Shown here: piece after piece, positions 9,682-22,286 of the stretch
Numbering within the stretch: the first letter of the stretch is position 1
How the letters are laid out: every line of letters begins with the position of its first letter
Notes under the pieces: generated by a model
What the model was told of the DNA's origin: nothing
What the model saw: the letters and a program-made list of their open reading frames with translations, nothing else
The model's database searches: none
DNA from: Nitzschia sp. DOCU1
Lineage: Eukaryota > Bacillariophyta > Bacillariophyceae > Bacillariales > Bacillariaceae
DNA: 64,000 nt
NCBI GenBank assembly: GCA_951394045.1
Contig: OX595991.1
Location: 930,001 to 994,000, forward strand
Reading direction: 5' to 3'
Translations under genes and position numbers: made by a program

Positions 9682-10097
9682 AGAAGTCGTGAGCACCCTA
9701 TTTTGTTTGATTGGTTATCATACTGCAACTACTGTTTTGAGTAGTTAAAAACAGCGAAGAGGAGTAGGTTGTGTAGAGTATCAGCGTTTTGAAGAACAAC
9801 AGAACCAAAAGCCCTCTAGTTGTGAGTTAGAAGAGACGAACGAAGGATAGACTATTGGATTACCTCGACTTCTGGAGATCGACGTGAATGAACGCCGGCT
9901 ATCAGTCACGTTTCTCTCGCGCGCGACGCGACCTTTTTGTTGACTTTTCGAATGGGTCGAACTTTTGCTACCGAACATTTCGGATCGCGGTGAAGATTCG
10001 ATGAAGCTTCTGGAACGCAACCATGATGGACGGAGCCAAAATACTGTTTCAGGGATTCCTTCGGCAAGATACAAACCCACTGCCATTGTCATCAACA
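9495..10097. other. Junction between the arrestin copies
   Basis: The first part, to about 9681, is the 3' flank of copy 1 and recurs after copy 2. From 9700 the upstream block of unit 2 begins. No separate gene is supported. Confidence 0.6.
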
Positions 10098-11680
10098 ATG
10101 GGCAACACACCAGTCACAGTGGGTCTGCGGACCGAGAAACAAGCGTACAAAGCCGGAGACAGCGTGAACGGCACCGTCTACGTGAGCATCAACAAGCAAG
10201 CCCAACCTGCACAAGCCATAACGCTTCGGATTCAAGGTCGGGAACACGCTTTAGTGCACTACACGACACAAGAGACGCGCCGCGAGGGTCGGGACGAGCA
10301 CACTCACCACCGTGATCATTACGATGAGTCAACGAATGACTTTCTGCGAGTGGAATATCCTCTGCACACCTTCCCTACTCAACAACTTCTTCCAGGCCAG
10401 TATGAGTTCCCTTTCAGCATTTTCCTGCCCTCCAACTTGCCAAGTACAATGTACTGTCGACAAGGAGAGTCACACTGTTCAGTGGAGTATAAATTGATCG
10501 CGACGCTCGTAAAACCGTCGAGAGGAATATTTTCATCGGACCCCCATTCGGAGCAGAAATTGAATATCAGCGCCGTCCCTCCACCAGGAGAAGATCTTGA
10601 AAGATACGTCGTTGCTATTGCCCATGTCCCCGTGATGTCTTGTTGTTGCCATAACAAAGGTCTGATGGCTCTCCAAGCTCGATTCAGCAAAACAACAGTC
10701 CAGCCTCAGGATACCATTGACATTCGATTTCGTTGTCAGAATCAATCCAGTGTCACAGTAAAAACGGTGCGTGTTCAGCTCGAAGAGATTACCGAATGGA
10801 CGGCAACCCGAGGACGGAACGAAGTGGTCAAGAGAATACTGGATCGCCGCGAGATGGATGCTTCGCAATTTCCAGAACTGGCCAAACAACGTCGAAGTAG
10901 GCGCGGTCAATATGAGGATTTTGGTGCTGCTCCCGAACAAGTGCCCTTTCAAGATGGCTCCAGCGCAGATGACCCCAATTATTATGAAAACTGGAAGCAT
11001 GCAGCTATTCATGTTCCTGCCATGATCCGTGATTCGTATCAGGGCCAAGGCATCAAAGTTCGTCATCTTGTGAGCGTCCAACTGATTACAAAGGGATGTT
11101 GCACTATCGACCCCGATGCGACGACTTGTGTCCAAGTCTATCAGAGTCTTCCACCCCGCCCCGTAGCGACTTCTACTACGACAAGTGCAAAACCATCCGC
11201 GCCATCGTCCTTGTATGATGAGTTTTCTGCCACACCATTGGCCCCCAGTACCTCGATCCAGCCTTCCGCGCCAGCCTCCCAGTGGGACGCCGCATGGAAC
11301 GATACAATTTCCACGGCTACTCCTTCTGCTCCTTGCGACATTTACGATTCATCTTTTCAGACTCCTATGGCTGAAGCTCAATTGCTCCCTCCAGATTGGA
11401 ATGCGCAAACGGCTGAAGTTGTGACAATTCCGATGGCCGAAGCCATTGTCCTGGACACCCCTGCTCCATGGAATACTCAACAGTAGTAGTAGCAGCAGCA
11501 GTCGTTTCCTTTGTCCAAAAAATACAACACATTCAACAGTTGATGATATCCACTACGTTTCGTTGATTTTTATACATTTTACACTTCTAGATGATTAATT
11601 TTGATGTGTGTGTTTCATTGGTTAGGAGCGGGGCATTTACCAAATGTAGCAGTCGCAATGGTGGTTCCGGCGGGTCCCAA
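9700..11680 (+). repeat. Tandem duplication, unit 2 (arrestin gene with flanks)
   Basis: Second unit of the duplicated block, in the same orientation as unit 1. Long stretches of the coding sequence are identical to unit 1. The leader lacks the 500-bp segment present in unit 1. Confidence 0.85.
10098..11486 (+). CDS. Alpha-arrestin-like protein, copy 2
   Basis: The protein has 462 residues from the ATG at 10098 (MGNTPV), equivalent to the start of copy 1. Domain layout is the same: arrestin N-domain, C-domain and a Pro/Ser-rich tail with three PSAP motifs (before SSLYD, ASQWD and CDIYD). Differences cluster in the region corresponding to copy-1 residues 160-190 and in the acidic/basic linker, where copy 2 lacks the 13-residue R-G expansion. 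An upstream in-frame ATG at 10023 would add 25 residues that are not conserved in copy 1, so I reject it. With its own copy of the leader, this gene is probably expressed independently. The pattern fits a recent gene duplication with both copies still under selection. Confidence 0.85.
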   Translation: MGNTPVTVGLRTEKQAYKAGDSVNGTVYVSINKQAQPAQAITLRIQGREHALVHYTTQETRREGRDEHTHHRDHYDESTNDFLRVEYPLHTFPTQQLLPGQYEFPFSIFLPSNLPSTMYCRQGESHCSVEYKLIATLVKPSRGIFSSDPHSEQKLNISAVPPPGEDLERYVVAIAHVPVMSCCCHNKGLMALQARFSKTTVQPQDTIDIRFRCQNQSSVTVKTVRVQLEEITEWTATRGRNEVVKRILDRREMDASQFPELAKQRRSRRGQYEDFGAAPEQVPFQDGSSADDPNYYENWKHAAIHVPAMIRDSYQGQGIKVRHLVSVQLITKGCCTIDPDATTCVQVYQSLPPRPVATSTTTSAKPSAPSSLYDEFSATPLAPSTSIQPSAPASQWDAAWNDTISTATPSAPCDIYDSSFQTPMAEAQLLPPDWNAQTAEVVTIPMAEAIVLDTPAPWNTQQ

Positions 11681-12072
11681 CACAGTCGGGCCTCGAGTAC
11701 TACAAACCTCAGCGAGGTTCCAGAAGAGTTACTAATGGAACGTCAATGACTGATGGTGGACAATTTTGTGGCGTGACGGGAAAGCTTGCTCGGAAAGCGA
11801 GCATCACACTTGTTTTTGATTGTTGATTGATCGCCAAATGTCCATGTTACACGGTGTTGCTTCGTCCCCTCGGTTGCATTGCGTCCTCATACAAGCAGCG
11901 TCCTCCCCCCACTGCGTTCACCCACACGACCCAGCTTTTATAAGGAACCAGTCCCTGGGCTTCTTCTTGGTGGAGTAGGTAAAAATTCAGCGACCTGACC
12001 ATATCAAAACACCCAAAACGCCAAGAATTGATTGCGGTGGTGACTGTACAAGAAATTCATAGCATATTGTAT
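11487..12072. other. Intergenic stretch between convergent genes
   Basis: To about 11680 it is the duplicated 3' flank of the arrestin unit. The rest, which separates copy 2 from the convergent minus-strand gene, shows no supported gene or repeat. Confidence 0.5.
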
Positions 12073-12498
12073 TCATTCCGCCGATGGTTCATAAAGTCCA
12101 ATCATGTGTCCATCGGGACTTCGCAATGCTGCTACTTTTCCATGGGCCGGATATTGAATCGGTCCATCCAAATGAGCCCCCAATTGCATACACTTGGCGA
12201 CGACGCCATCCATGTCGTTGACATAAAATTGTAAGAGGGGTGTATATCCCGACGAGACTTGCGCTTCGGTCGTGGCCGCATGCAACGACAAGGATATATT
12301 GGGCAATTGCAGTTCCACCCATTCGTCCGTAGCACGAACCACGGCAAGTCCGAGTCCGTGTTGATAAAATTCCGTGGCTTTGACAAGGGCGTCGCCAGGA
12401 CGGACCATGAGAACGATTCGGGACAATCGAGTAACGAGCATAATAAACAGTAAGAGAGGAGAGATGATGATCGTAATGAATGTGTGTGGCCCCGACAT
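12073..12498 (-). CDS. Glyoxalase/VOC-fold protein with membrane anchor
   Basis: From the ATG at 12498 the protein has 141 residues. Residues 5-24 are strongly hydrophobic and can act as a signal anchor. The rest resembles a single vicinal-oxygen-chelate (glyoxalase/bleomycin-resistance) domain: 'LSRIVLMV', 'ATEFYQHGLGLAVV', 'WVELQLPNISLSLHA', 'LLQFYVNDMDGVVAKCMQLG', 'GPIQYPAHGKVAALRSPDGH' and 'IGLYEP'. The order (strand, FYxxGLG helix, His-bearing strand, second beta-alpha module, SPDGH) is typical of the fold. A single domain must usually dimerise to bind metal; substrate and activity cannot be read. An alternative ATG at 12441 would remove the hydrophobic segment. Confidence 0.75.
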   Translation of the reverse strand: MSGPHTFITIIISPLLLFIMLVTRLSRIVLMVRPGDALVKATEFYQHGLGLAVVRATDEWVELQLPNISLSLHAATTEAQVSSGYTPLLQFYVNDMDGVVAKCMQLGAHLDGPIQYPAHGKVAALRSPDGHMIGLYEPSAE

Positions 12499-12901
12499 AA
12501 GACAGCAGCAGAGTGTGCGATGTGACCGGTTGTGCCGTTCATGGTCGATGTACGTCACACAAAAATGAGCTCTCGGGGCAATCGAATGAGTCGCTTCCTC
12601 TACGTTCGACTAGTCCGACTTTATTCAGATGGCTTCCGAGCTATCATACGCTCGTGCGCGCGCAAGCCGGACTTGGCTTTGAACGAGCACGCCGGCCTGT
12701 CCCTGTTTTGAAATTAGCGCCTTTTTTGCTTTGGGCCTTGGCGCCGCCAGCCTGGGATGTGATGCTCGACATGAGAACATCACACACATGACAATGGCGA
12801 CAAGGGTAACGTGCTAGTAGACACGACGAAATCCCATTATCATTGTCAATAACAACAGCAAATAGCAAACACGTTTGCTTGCTCCATTGTAGTAGTCAAT
12901 C
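12499..12901. other. Divergent promoter region
   Basis: It lies between the VOC gene (minus) and the TOG gene (plus). No gene is supported; both promoters are expected here. Confidence 0.4.
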
Positions 12902-15900
12902 ATGGACGAAGACGAAGCGGCCTTGTTGGCGGAATTGCGTGCGATTTCCAACAAGTCAGCCGCAAGTCGGTTCATGGACGAACAACAAGATGTCGTCGAG
13001 CAACACCAGGAACATCGATCTCCTCCCCTATCGGATCGTGAGAACGAAGAGTATAATGATGAAGAAGATGATGACGTTTTGGATGAATTGCTAGCGGATG
13101 ATGACAATGACGACGTCTTTCATGACACGCAAACGGGTACTACGCCCAATGCCAAGGGGCGGGGTGGAGAATTAAAGGACATTTCATCGAAAGATGGATT
13201 TCGGGAAGACAAAAAGGATGAACAAGCAGATATTGCTGCTACTACGAATTTCAAGCAAACTTCCACCTTTCAGGGAGAACGTGGAGGAGCCGCCGAAGAT
13301 GCCGAGTTGCTGGCCTTGTTGCGGGGAGTGTCTGCCAAATCGGGAGCTGCCGATCGATTTGCAGAAGACAATTGTGAAAACAATGGAACCACCGAGTCTG
13401 CCGTGCCGCGAAAGGAGGAGCAGCCACTACCTCCCTGGAAGCGCAAGGCCAAGGCTCCAGTGGCATCATCATCAGCGTCATCTCCAAAGATGCAGGACGA
13501 TGTCGTCATTGTAGCAGCAGCACCTTGCAGACCAGCAGTCGAGCAGTCTCCAAAAGAACCAGCTCTTGTAGAAGAACCTCCACAATCGAGTCAAGAGGTT
13601 ATGCTGGGCGGTGGGGGCAATTTCAAACAAGAATCGACATTTCAGGGAGAACGGGGCGGGGCCGCGGAAGACGCCGAACTGCTAGCTCTGCTGCGTGGCG
13701 TATCCGCCAAGTCGAGTAGTGCCGATCGGTTTGCCGATAGCGATGATTTGCCACCGGCTCCAGCGCCTGCTCCAAAGGCAAATGCCGGGTCTGCAGTGCC
13801 ACCCTGGAAGAGGGGCAAGGTGCAACAGGCAGCAGCAGTGGAACCAGTGGAAGATGGTGTTGTCGTAACGGCGCCTCCTGCTCCACCTGCGGCTGTTGCT
13901 TCCGAGGAGCCTATCATGGGTGGCGGGGGCAATTTCAAACAAGAATCCACGTTTCAGGGAGAACGGGGTGGGGCCGCAGAAGATGCCGAACTTCTAGCCC
14001 TGCTGCGGGGCGTATCAGCCAAGTCGAGTGCAGATCGGTTTGCCGACGAGGCCGATTTGCCACCTGCTCCAGCGCCTGCTCCAAAAACAAAGCCAGCGGC
14101 TCCAAAGACAAATGCCGGATCTGCAGTTCCACCGTGGAAGAGGGGCAATACGCAGAAGCCAGCAGCAGTGGAACCAATGGAAGAGGTCGTTGTATTAGCG
14201 GCACCTGCTCCATCCGAGGAGCCTATCATGGGCGGCGGGGGCAATTTCAAACAAGAATCCACGTTTCAGGGAGAACGGGGTGGGGCCGCAGAAGACGCCG
14301 AGCTGCTTGCCCTGTTGCGTGGCGTATCAGCCAAGTCGAGTGCAGATCGTTTTGCCGATGACGCCGATTTGCCACCGGCTCCAGCGCCTGCTCCAAAACC
14401 AAAGCCAGTGGCTCCAAAGACAAATGCCGGACCTGCAGTTCCACCGTGGAAGAGGGGCAGTGTGCAGCAGGCATCAGAGGAACCAATGGCAGATGTCGTT
14501 CTAGTAGCGGCGCCTCCTGCTCCACCTGCGGCCGTGCCTTCCGAGGAGCCTATCATGGGCAGCGGGGGCAATTTCAAACAAGAATCCACGTTTCAGGGAG
14601 AACGGGGTGGGGCAGCAGAAGATGCCGAACTTCTAGCCCTGCTGCGGGGCGTATCGGCCAAGTCCAGTGCAGATCGGTTTGCGGATGAGGCCGATTTGCC
14701 GCCTGCTGCTGCTCCTAAACCGCGTCCTGCACCTCCGAAGCCAGCGGCAGAGGTCAATACAGCGGTGTTTGGTGGTGCAGGTAATTTCAAACAAGAGTCG
14801 ACCTTTCAAGGGGAACGAGGCGGAGCCGCAGAGGACGAAGAACTGCTGGCGCTCCTACGGGGAGTATCCGCTCGATCGGGTGGTACGGATCGCTTTGCAC
14901 AAGAGGGAGAGGGACCTTTGGCTCCTCCATCAGGGGCCCATTCACCTGCCAAGGTTGAGCCCTCCATGAGCGCCATACCTCCCGCTTCTCCGGCTGGTGA
15001 AGACGAGATCGAGGTGACACGAGACAAGCTACCGGAATATGTCAACCATAGCAACTGGAAAGTCCGAAAGGATTCGTACGCCCTGTTGCGAACTATCATT
15101 CTGGAGCAAAGCCAGGGAAGGGAACCAATGGGAGAACTATCCGGAGATGCAATCTTGCCAGGCTTGGACGGTCAGATTTCTGGCTATTTGATGGACAAGA
15201 ACGCAACAGCGTTGGAAGAAGCATTGCAACTGGCTGAGGCTTATGCGGACTACTGTCAGGGTGGAGCATCAGCAGAACTAGCTGAGACCATGGCTGTCAA
15301 TTTGATCGCGGGCGGTGGTTTCACCAGCCCGCGACCAAAGGCGTCAAAGGCAGCACAGGCTCTAGCCATAAAATTGATGGAGGTTGGAAATGGCACAACT
15401 TCAGTCAACGCAGTCACAGGGGTTTTATTGGATCAGGGATTGTCCTCGCGCAAACCAAAGGTTGTTGAAATGTCGGCTCGTCTGATTTTGGAAGCGGCCC
15501 ATGCCTTTGGTGCAGGGTGCTTGCCGCTGGCTGCCATTAAGCAGTCTCTCCCCCAAATGCTGTCGCATTCCAACAAGAAGGTTCGTGACTTGGGATTGGA
15601 AGTGCTTGCTGAGTTGTGCCGTGCCCTTGGTGGCAAGTCGGCTTTGGGCGACGTCATTGAAGAAATGAAAAAGCCTCAGGTCAAAGAGTTGGATACCATG
15701 CTGGAGAAACGAGCCGAGCCCAGCAAAATCACGATTGGACTACGATCGCTTCGAAGCAGTTCTGGCGCTGGAGGAGTGGCCGTCGAGGACGCCATGGCGG
15801 CACTTCAAGCCAATGCTGCAGAATTGGCGGCCGAGCGCTATGCCAACCGACCTGCCGTTGATCTACCTGCTGAAGTCCGCAAATCGGAGTATGCAGAGCA

Positions 15901-18900
15901 CCTCAAGCTTGCCAAATGGTCTGAAAAAGTGGCAGGATTAAAAATCATTCTGGATTGCGGGGGTGAGAAGCCATACAAGCTCATGCCTCCATCTGCGCAT
16001 GTGAACTATGCACCCCTTATCGGCGAGATGAAGGGGCTTCTAGCACACACACACTTTGCTGTGGTGGGTAAAGCCTTGGAAGTTCTTTCGATGCTTGCTG
16101 AGGGTGCAGGTGAAAGGTTATACCCCAATTTAAGGCCTTTACTACCGAAGCTATTTACTTTATCCAAGGACAAGAAACTGACCAGCTCTGTGTCGTCGTG
16201 TTTGGATGCTTTCTTTGGTAACGTCCTTTCCTTTGATCACATTTTGGATGCGGAGGCGGCAATCCCAGAGGCCATTGACGAACGCAAAGAAAAGAATGCA
16301 TTGGCGCGATGCACGGCATTGGATTTCTTGGAACGCTGCGTGTCTCGCGGGGAGAACGCTGGACCCCGAGGAGCCCTGGTGCCTTCTACTGCCAAACAAG
16401 CGGCTCAATTGTGCTCGGACAGCCTCGGGGATTCCGATGCGTCTGTTCGAAAGTCTGCTTTGAATGTGCTGAAAACCTTGATGAACGTCGACGGCGAACA
16501 GATCCAGCACGTTGTTCGATCAGTCGTTGCACATTTGGAGACGTCAAACCCTCGTGCCTTCAAGCAACTAGGTAGTGCGCCTGCTCCACCCAGAACCACC
16601 GGGATTACAGCCCCGTCCCCTGCCGCTTCACCGGTCAAGCCAAAACAAAGGCCAAGCAAGATCATCGCGTCATCCCCAGCGCTCGCGGCGCATGTGAAAG
16701 GTTCTCCCGTTGCTCGAGCCGAACCCCCCAAGAGAGCGCAGTCGCGTCCACCACCGGCATCGTCGGGAATGCCCTCTGATTTTGTTGCTGGCCAGAATTT
16801 TACCAAAGAAGAGGCCACCGAATATGTCGCGGCTCTAGGAATCCCCTTGTGGGATGCAGAGGATGAGGATGGGGGCGTGTTAGCCGGTTTGATTTGTAAG
16901 TACAATCGTTGGGGAAGCGTTTCTGATGTTGGTCCACCTACTTATTCATTCTCACTCATTTTCACTGATTTGACAGCTACGAAATGGCTTTTTCGCCAGA
17001 ATGCTATTAAAGCCATCGCAGCATTTGTCAACGATCGAGACGTGCCCGACACGCCGGAAGCTCTCCAAAATGATTCGGCGCATATCCTGGTGCTAGTAAA
17101 GGAACACACAAGGGCGTTCCAAGAAACAAATGTAAATGTGGCGCGAAGTGTCATGGAACTTTTCCTTGCACTCTGTGATTGTCACGAAAACCAATCTTGT
17201 CCCATTCCTACCTGGGCAGCAAGGGATATGACAACGCTAGCATGCTCCAAAATCGCGGAGAAGAAGTTGTCACCTATGTCAAAGTCGTTGCTTTTATCCC
17301 TTTGTGTCGTTCAGGTACCCCACATGATCCTTGGCCAGGCCTTCGCAACTATGACGCAGATCAAATCCCCTGTTGCTCAAGAAGAATTTCTCCATTGGAT
17401 GAAGTCGTTTGCGATGGAGTTTGGGGCTGGAGCAATCGGGCCGGGCCTTACCGATACAGTTGTCTTCCTTTTCGAGGTACGATTATTTTATAATGCGGAA
17501 TTTATATCGGCACAACTGTGGAGAGATTCTAACCAGCGTTCCCGCCCGGTAGCATTGCGACTCTAAAAACGTGAAGGTCAAGAAGGCGGCCCTTGGCGTC
17601 ATGGGCAAGTTTCATGTACAGCTGGGACCAGCATTCGAAGCACTCGTTTTCTCATCGGTAAAGGACGAGTCATTGCGTGACCAGCTTCAGAAGACTTTCA
17701 GTGAACACGCGTACGACCCCACGACGTCAAAGTCCGACTTCCCAAAGCACTCTATTGTTGCCACACAGAAGGGTGGCGGAAGCAACAACACTGGCGGTGA
17801 CGTGTTCGAATTGGAAATGCCGAAGTTAGACCTGTTGGCAGAGCTACCCGCTGACTGTCTTGCACGAATGGTAAGCTCCGTAGTTGGTTGGTGGCGATTG
17901 TTCTTGAATAACGCTTTCCTCATTTTTCTTGAATCCATAGTGTTCCAAAGAAAGCAAAACGTCATGGAAGGCGAGGAAGGAGGCAATGGAGGAGGTTGAG
18001 GCTGTGCTCAAGCGGTGTGCTGGTCTCCTTGACACAAGCAAATTGCGTCCACTGGTGGATGTTCTCAGAGCATTGCGCGAACGTCTCTCCGATTCTCAAA
18101 GTAATCTGAAACCGGTTGCCGCTCGTTTGATAGGTTCGATTTTATCGGCTACTGATGCTCCTTCGCAGGCGAAGCTTGGAAAGGTAGTATATGGACCACT
18201 CATCAATGCAGCGATGAATGACAGCAGAAAGGTGATGCACGACGCTTGTATGGAAGCACTTTCGGCAGGTACATCCTTGCCGAAGTTCGAAGGAGGCGGC
18301 CTAAATGAATTGTCCATGGAACCCTTCATCGTTTCCCTCGTCGGAGAGCTAGACGAATCTGATTTCAAGGTAGGTACTCCAAGGCGTTGTTGGGAAGCTT
18401 TGTCACAATCCGGCTTATCCTGAATACTTGCATTTAGTCGGGAGGAATCCCCGATGTATTGGATTTGGCAAGGTCTTTCGCGGGGCAGCTTCCGGATCTT
18501 GATGGAGTGGCTTCGCAAGGTGGGGACACGCTCGCTTCGCGGCTAGCGAAAGTCCTCGTGAAGGGTCTCAGTTCGTCGAAAGTAGAAATCCGTTCATCTT
18601 CAGAGAATTTACTTCTTGACTGTGTCAAGAATGGGACAATGGGAGTTGCAAGTGTCAAGAAGGTTGTGAGCCGCCAGAAGCCAGCAATTCAGCGGGCCAT
18701 AACCCCGGTAATCGCTAAGCTTTCTTCTCCAGTTTCGGCGGCGGATGATGCTAATAATACTCCAAATTCTGAGTTTGAGGACGATGAGGATGTTGTCGCA
18801 CCAACGACACAGAAATCAGTTCTGCGGGAGCCGAAAGCGTCCACGGGTATACCAGTACGTCAGCACCCTTCACGAGCAAAACCAGATGATGCAGGCTCGA

Positions 18901-21900
18901 CCCGCCGTGCTGACGCCGAGGTTGTTCCGGCTTCTCCAAGGTCTCCTCGTCGAAACACAACTGTTTCCCACCCTCTTGTTGCCGTCGCCGGGCTATCAGG
19001 TCAACAAAAGTCCAAGGCAGGAGTCAGGTCTATGACGTGGCCTGAATATCCGGAAGAACCTTCAGGCAACTTGGTCCTCAATGCACTCAAGAAGGCGTGG
19101 TCTCCGCTCATTCCTCCGGAAAGTACCAAGAGTCTTTTTCCAGACGGTGGTATCAAAAAGCAAGATGATGCAATGGACGGGTTCGAACTTCTAACACGTG
19201 CGATTGTTATGGAACGAGCGGGCGAAGGTTGCGCGATAGGAGAACAGTTCAGTTTTATCTGGAAGTGGATGACGTTCGTCCTTTGTTGCAAGGAGAGCAC
19301 TGTTGGATTGCAAGCTCTTCTCCAGCTTGCTTCCGACTTGATTGATCATTTTCGAAGCATCAGTTATGAGCTCTCAGATTCTGAGGCCACCGTCTTTGTT
19401 CCCCATTTGTTCGACAAAGCCAGTGCTGCAAAGGTAAGGTTAAAATCTTGGACGTCTGATTCAATCGACGATTCTTCTCACGTTTTTCTTTACAGGGTCG
19501 CTTTAAAGATACCTTCTTTGATCTAATGGAACAAATTAAAGCCGAAGAACTGCTTCCGGCAAAACGCCTGGGGCCGCTAGTTTGTGTGGCTGTCATTGAG
19601 GGTTCATCCCACCCGAAAGCACGGCTTCTTGCATGTAAAGAATGTCACATATGTGTTGAGAAGATTGGTTTGTCCGGAATCGGAAAACGAGGAGTGCTGG
19701 CGGCGGCGAAAGCACTCTCTGACGAGAAACTCCAAGAAAATAGAGCTGCTTTTTTGGATTTGATGGTCCTGTTGGTTCAACGAATGAACAATGATATGCA
19801 AAGGTTCACCAGAATCTGTGGTGCATCCCTCAGTGGGAAGGCCAGATCTCTAATAGAGGAGCAACTTAGCAAAGGAGAGGTGGACCCTCCTTCAGGGATC
19901 CCGAAGAGCAACTTGACGCGCCCATCACCTCGGAGGGAGTCACAAATACGACGATCGTCAAATGCCAAGCAGATTTCTACCAGAACAACACCATCAAAGC
20001 TGCCAGTTATGCGATCGAAGCCTACTGCAACAAGTACGCCATCGTCGGCGAAGGAGACGGAAGCGAACGAAGACTTTCAAGACGAGCTCCCAGCATTGGA
20101 CTTGCGTCTCGGAGCCCGAAGTACACCCAATGCAGCCGCCGTTAGTAGCTTCCCGTCGGACAGGTTCGACGAATCCCAGCGAGCTCCTTCGCCTTCGCCC
20201 CCGAATTCTTCTCCTGTAGGTGCAGTGGACGAGAGCTTCAACGAAGACGATCAAACAAGATCAAGAGCCACGGCACCCTTGCAGGAAGAAAAAGATGGAG
20301 TCAGGTCAGCGCTATTTTCGTCGTCTTCCAGCCTGCCTGAGTCTACTGACACAGACTCGCTTGGTGCCGCAGCGTCCCTTCGTGCTCGTTTGATGAAGAT
20401 CCGCGAGAGAAATAAGAGCGTGAACGGATCAATTTCAGCGCCTAATTCTGGCGACGCTGAATCCCCACAAGGCTCAGCCGAAGTATCGACTAACCAATGG
20501 TTCTCAGGCGGCGCTAGTGATGGCGACTCCAATTTAAATTCCGAAAACGCACCGGAGACTGCGAGCGGGTCTCAAGCGGACAATTCATTCGAAGAATTCG
20601 TTGATTTGCCTTCAAGTCCCGCTGGTCACCTCGACAGATTTCTGGACACGATTAAGCGTGTTTTATCGAGAACCGTACCACTTGCGGAAGAAGATGACGA
20701 CATCATTGAAAGCACAGATGTCTTAAAGTCGCTTCATGCCGCAGTTTCAAAACAAGCCAATCTTGCAGTGAATCTTGACGCAACAGCAGTTTCTCATCTG
20801 CGAATGGAGATAAAGGAGAATGCAAACGAGGTTGTGGAAACATTGACGAGGTAAGTCAGCAATCTCGGCTATGGATTATTCGTATTCCTGCCTTTTTCGA
20901 TTTCCTTACAGTTTTTCGTACAATTGTTGCCAGATTGATTGGGTTCGGCTTTGAATGCCATGATGTAGACTGCAATGGGGGGATGTCCATCCCTCTCCTT
21001 TCCGTCAATCTAGCCACTCTGATGGCAATTTTTCGCTCCGACGATATATCGAAAAGAGTCAGAGTCGAGGATCTCACAATGTTAATCAAAGAAGCCGGAA
21101 AGGCGTTATTGGACCCTCGATTGGCATCCTCGTCACCTTCAAATGCACTTGATGAGGCAACCAGTACACAGATGGTTCGTGCTATTAACAAGGTAAGTTG
21201 TTTCGTTTAAAATGGAATTTCGCCCCGCTCGCAGCTCCTAACACGTGGTGGTTTCAGCTCGCTGTTCAAGCGGCAACAGGAGCGGCTAGGCACACTTCTT
21301 TCGAAGCGCTGATGACTCTGCAGCAGCAGCTCTGCCTTAAGGCAGACGGCGATCCAGTTTTCAACAGCAGGTTGTCCCGTGTTGTCACCAAATTATTCGC
21401 CAGGGTCGTCAAGGCCGAGGAGTCATCACAGCAGCCTTTCTCTCCCTCAAGTGTGGACATGGAGGCTGTCGTTTGTTTTTTGGAGGACGCATTGGTGGCG
21501 TGTAGGGACACAGACGAGCGAGAAATCGCCGGTGAGGCCATCGCGGCCACCAGGAATCTTTCCAAAGTTCTCGTGACCGCCATGTTGAAGGCTCACGGCG
21601 AAACGGAGACTTTACGAAGTCAAATGGAAGCACTTGAAATTGACTCCGTCGAGTCGTCGCTTGGGCAGCTTGTCTTAAGCTGTGCGTCCGAGATGGGACT
21701 ATCAAACGCAGCAAATGTATCAAAGGAATCTGCTGCTTCTAGAGACGTCTCGGCCCTCGTTTCGGCAGTCGGTGAAGCTCCGATGGGACCCGAGCGCGAA
21801 GCTGCTGTAGCCGCACTGCGTGACTACAAGGCTGAATATGGCGACGAAGAACTGAACAATCATCTCAAGGACGTTTCTGCCGCATTCCGAGCATTCATTT

Positions 21901-22286
21901 TAGAACAGCTGTCCGGTGCTACTCGATCCGATGACCAGGAAAGAGCCATGCCTAACTCGATGTCCGAAAGAATCAAAAGCATTCGATCCAAGTTGAACGC
22001 AACCGAGGCTGTGGTCCAATCTGCAGTCGATCAAGGGGACTCGTTGTCATCCATGCGCGCCTCGACTTATGCTGCCCCCGAGGCCGCAACACCTGCAGCG
22101 TCGTCGACCAACGTCAGAGCGTTTCGTGAACGATTGGCGGCTGCACAAGAAAAACGAACATTCTCCACTACTCCCGCTTCAAATGAAATCCAGGAAGATT
22201 CGACATCATCCGCTGGAAGTCGTGCTGCTGCCCTCCGAGCGCGGCTTCAGGCCGTGAAGCGGCAGGCTTCACAAACAGAGTATTGA
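12902..22286 (+). CDS. XMAP215/MOR1-type TOG microtubule polymerase
   Basis: Exons 12902-16895, 16977-17476, 17553-17870, 17941-18369, 18438-19433, 19496-20850, 20934-21192 and 21258-22286 join in phase to 2,959 residues. TOG proteins bind tubulin and drive microtubule growth. Residues 1-24 and six modules starting at residues 116, 240, 344, 448, 557 and 628 repeat the theme 'STFQGERGGAAEDAELLALL' then 'RGVSAKSS.DRF', separated by Pro/Ala-rich linkers containing 'PPWKRG'. TOG arrays start near residue 700 ('LPEYVNHSNWKVRKDSY'), with later copies at 'LAKWSEKVAGLKIIL', 'STKWLFRQNAIKAI' and 'TSWKARKEAMEEV'. 'SNKKVRDLGLEVLAEL' and, near the C-terminus, 'TQMVRAINKLAVQAA' fit XMAP215 relatives. The repeated N-terminal extension is not part of the family as I know it. 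Splice sites all follow GT-AG. Confidence 0.85.
13247..14902 (+). repeat. Six-copy coding module array in the TOG gene
   Basis: Modules of about 40-43 codons begin at 13247, 13619, 13931, 14243, 14570 and 14783. Middle copies are near-identical at DNA level, including linkers with 'PPWKRG'. Spacing is 372, 312, 312, 327 and 213 nt, all multiples of three. The protein start, 'DEDEAALLAELRAISNKSAA', is a seventh, diverged copy of the central part. Confidence 0.9.

Noticed and set aside
10023..10097. Upstream ATG of arrestin copy 2
   Set aside because: The 25 added residues have no counterpart in copy 1, while both copies share the MGNTP start.
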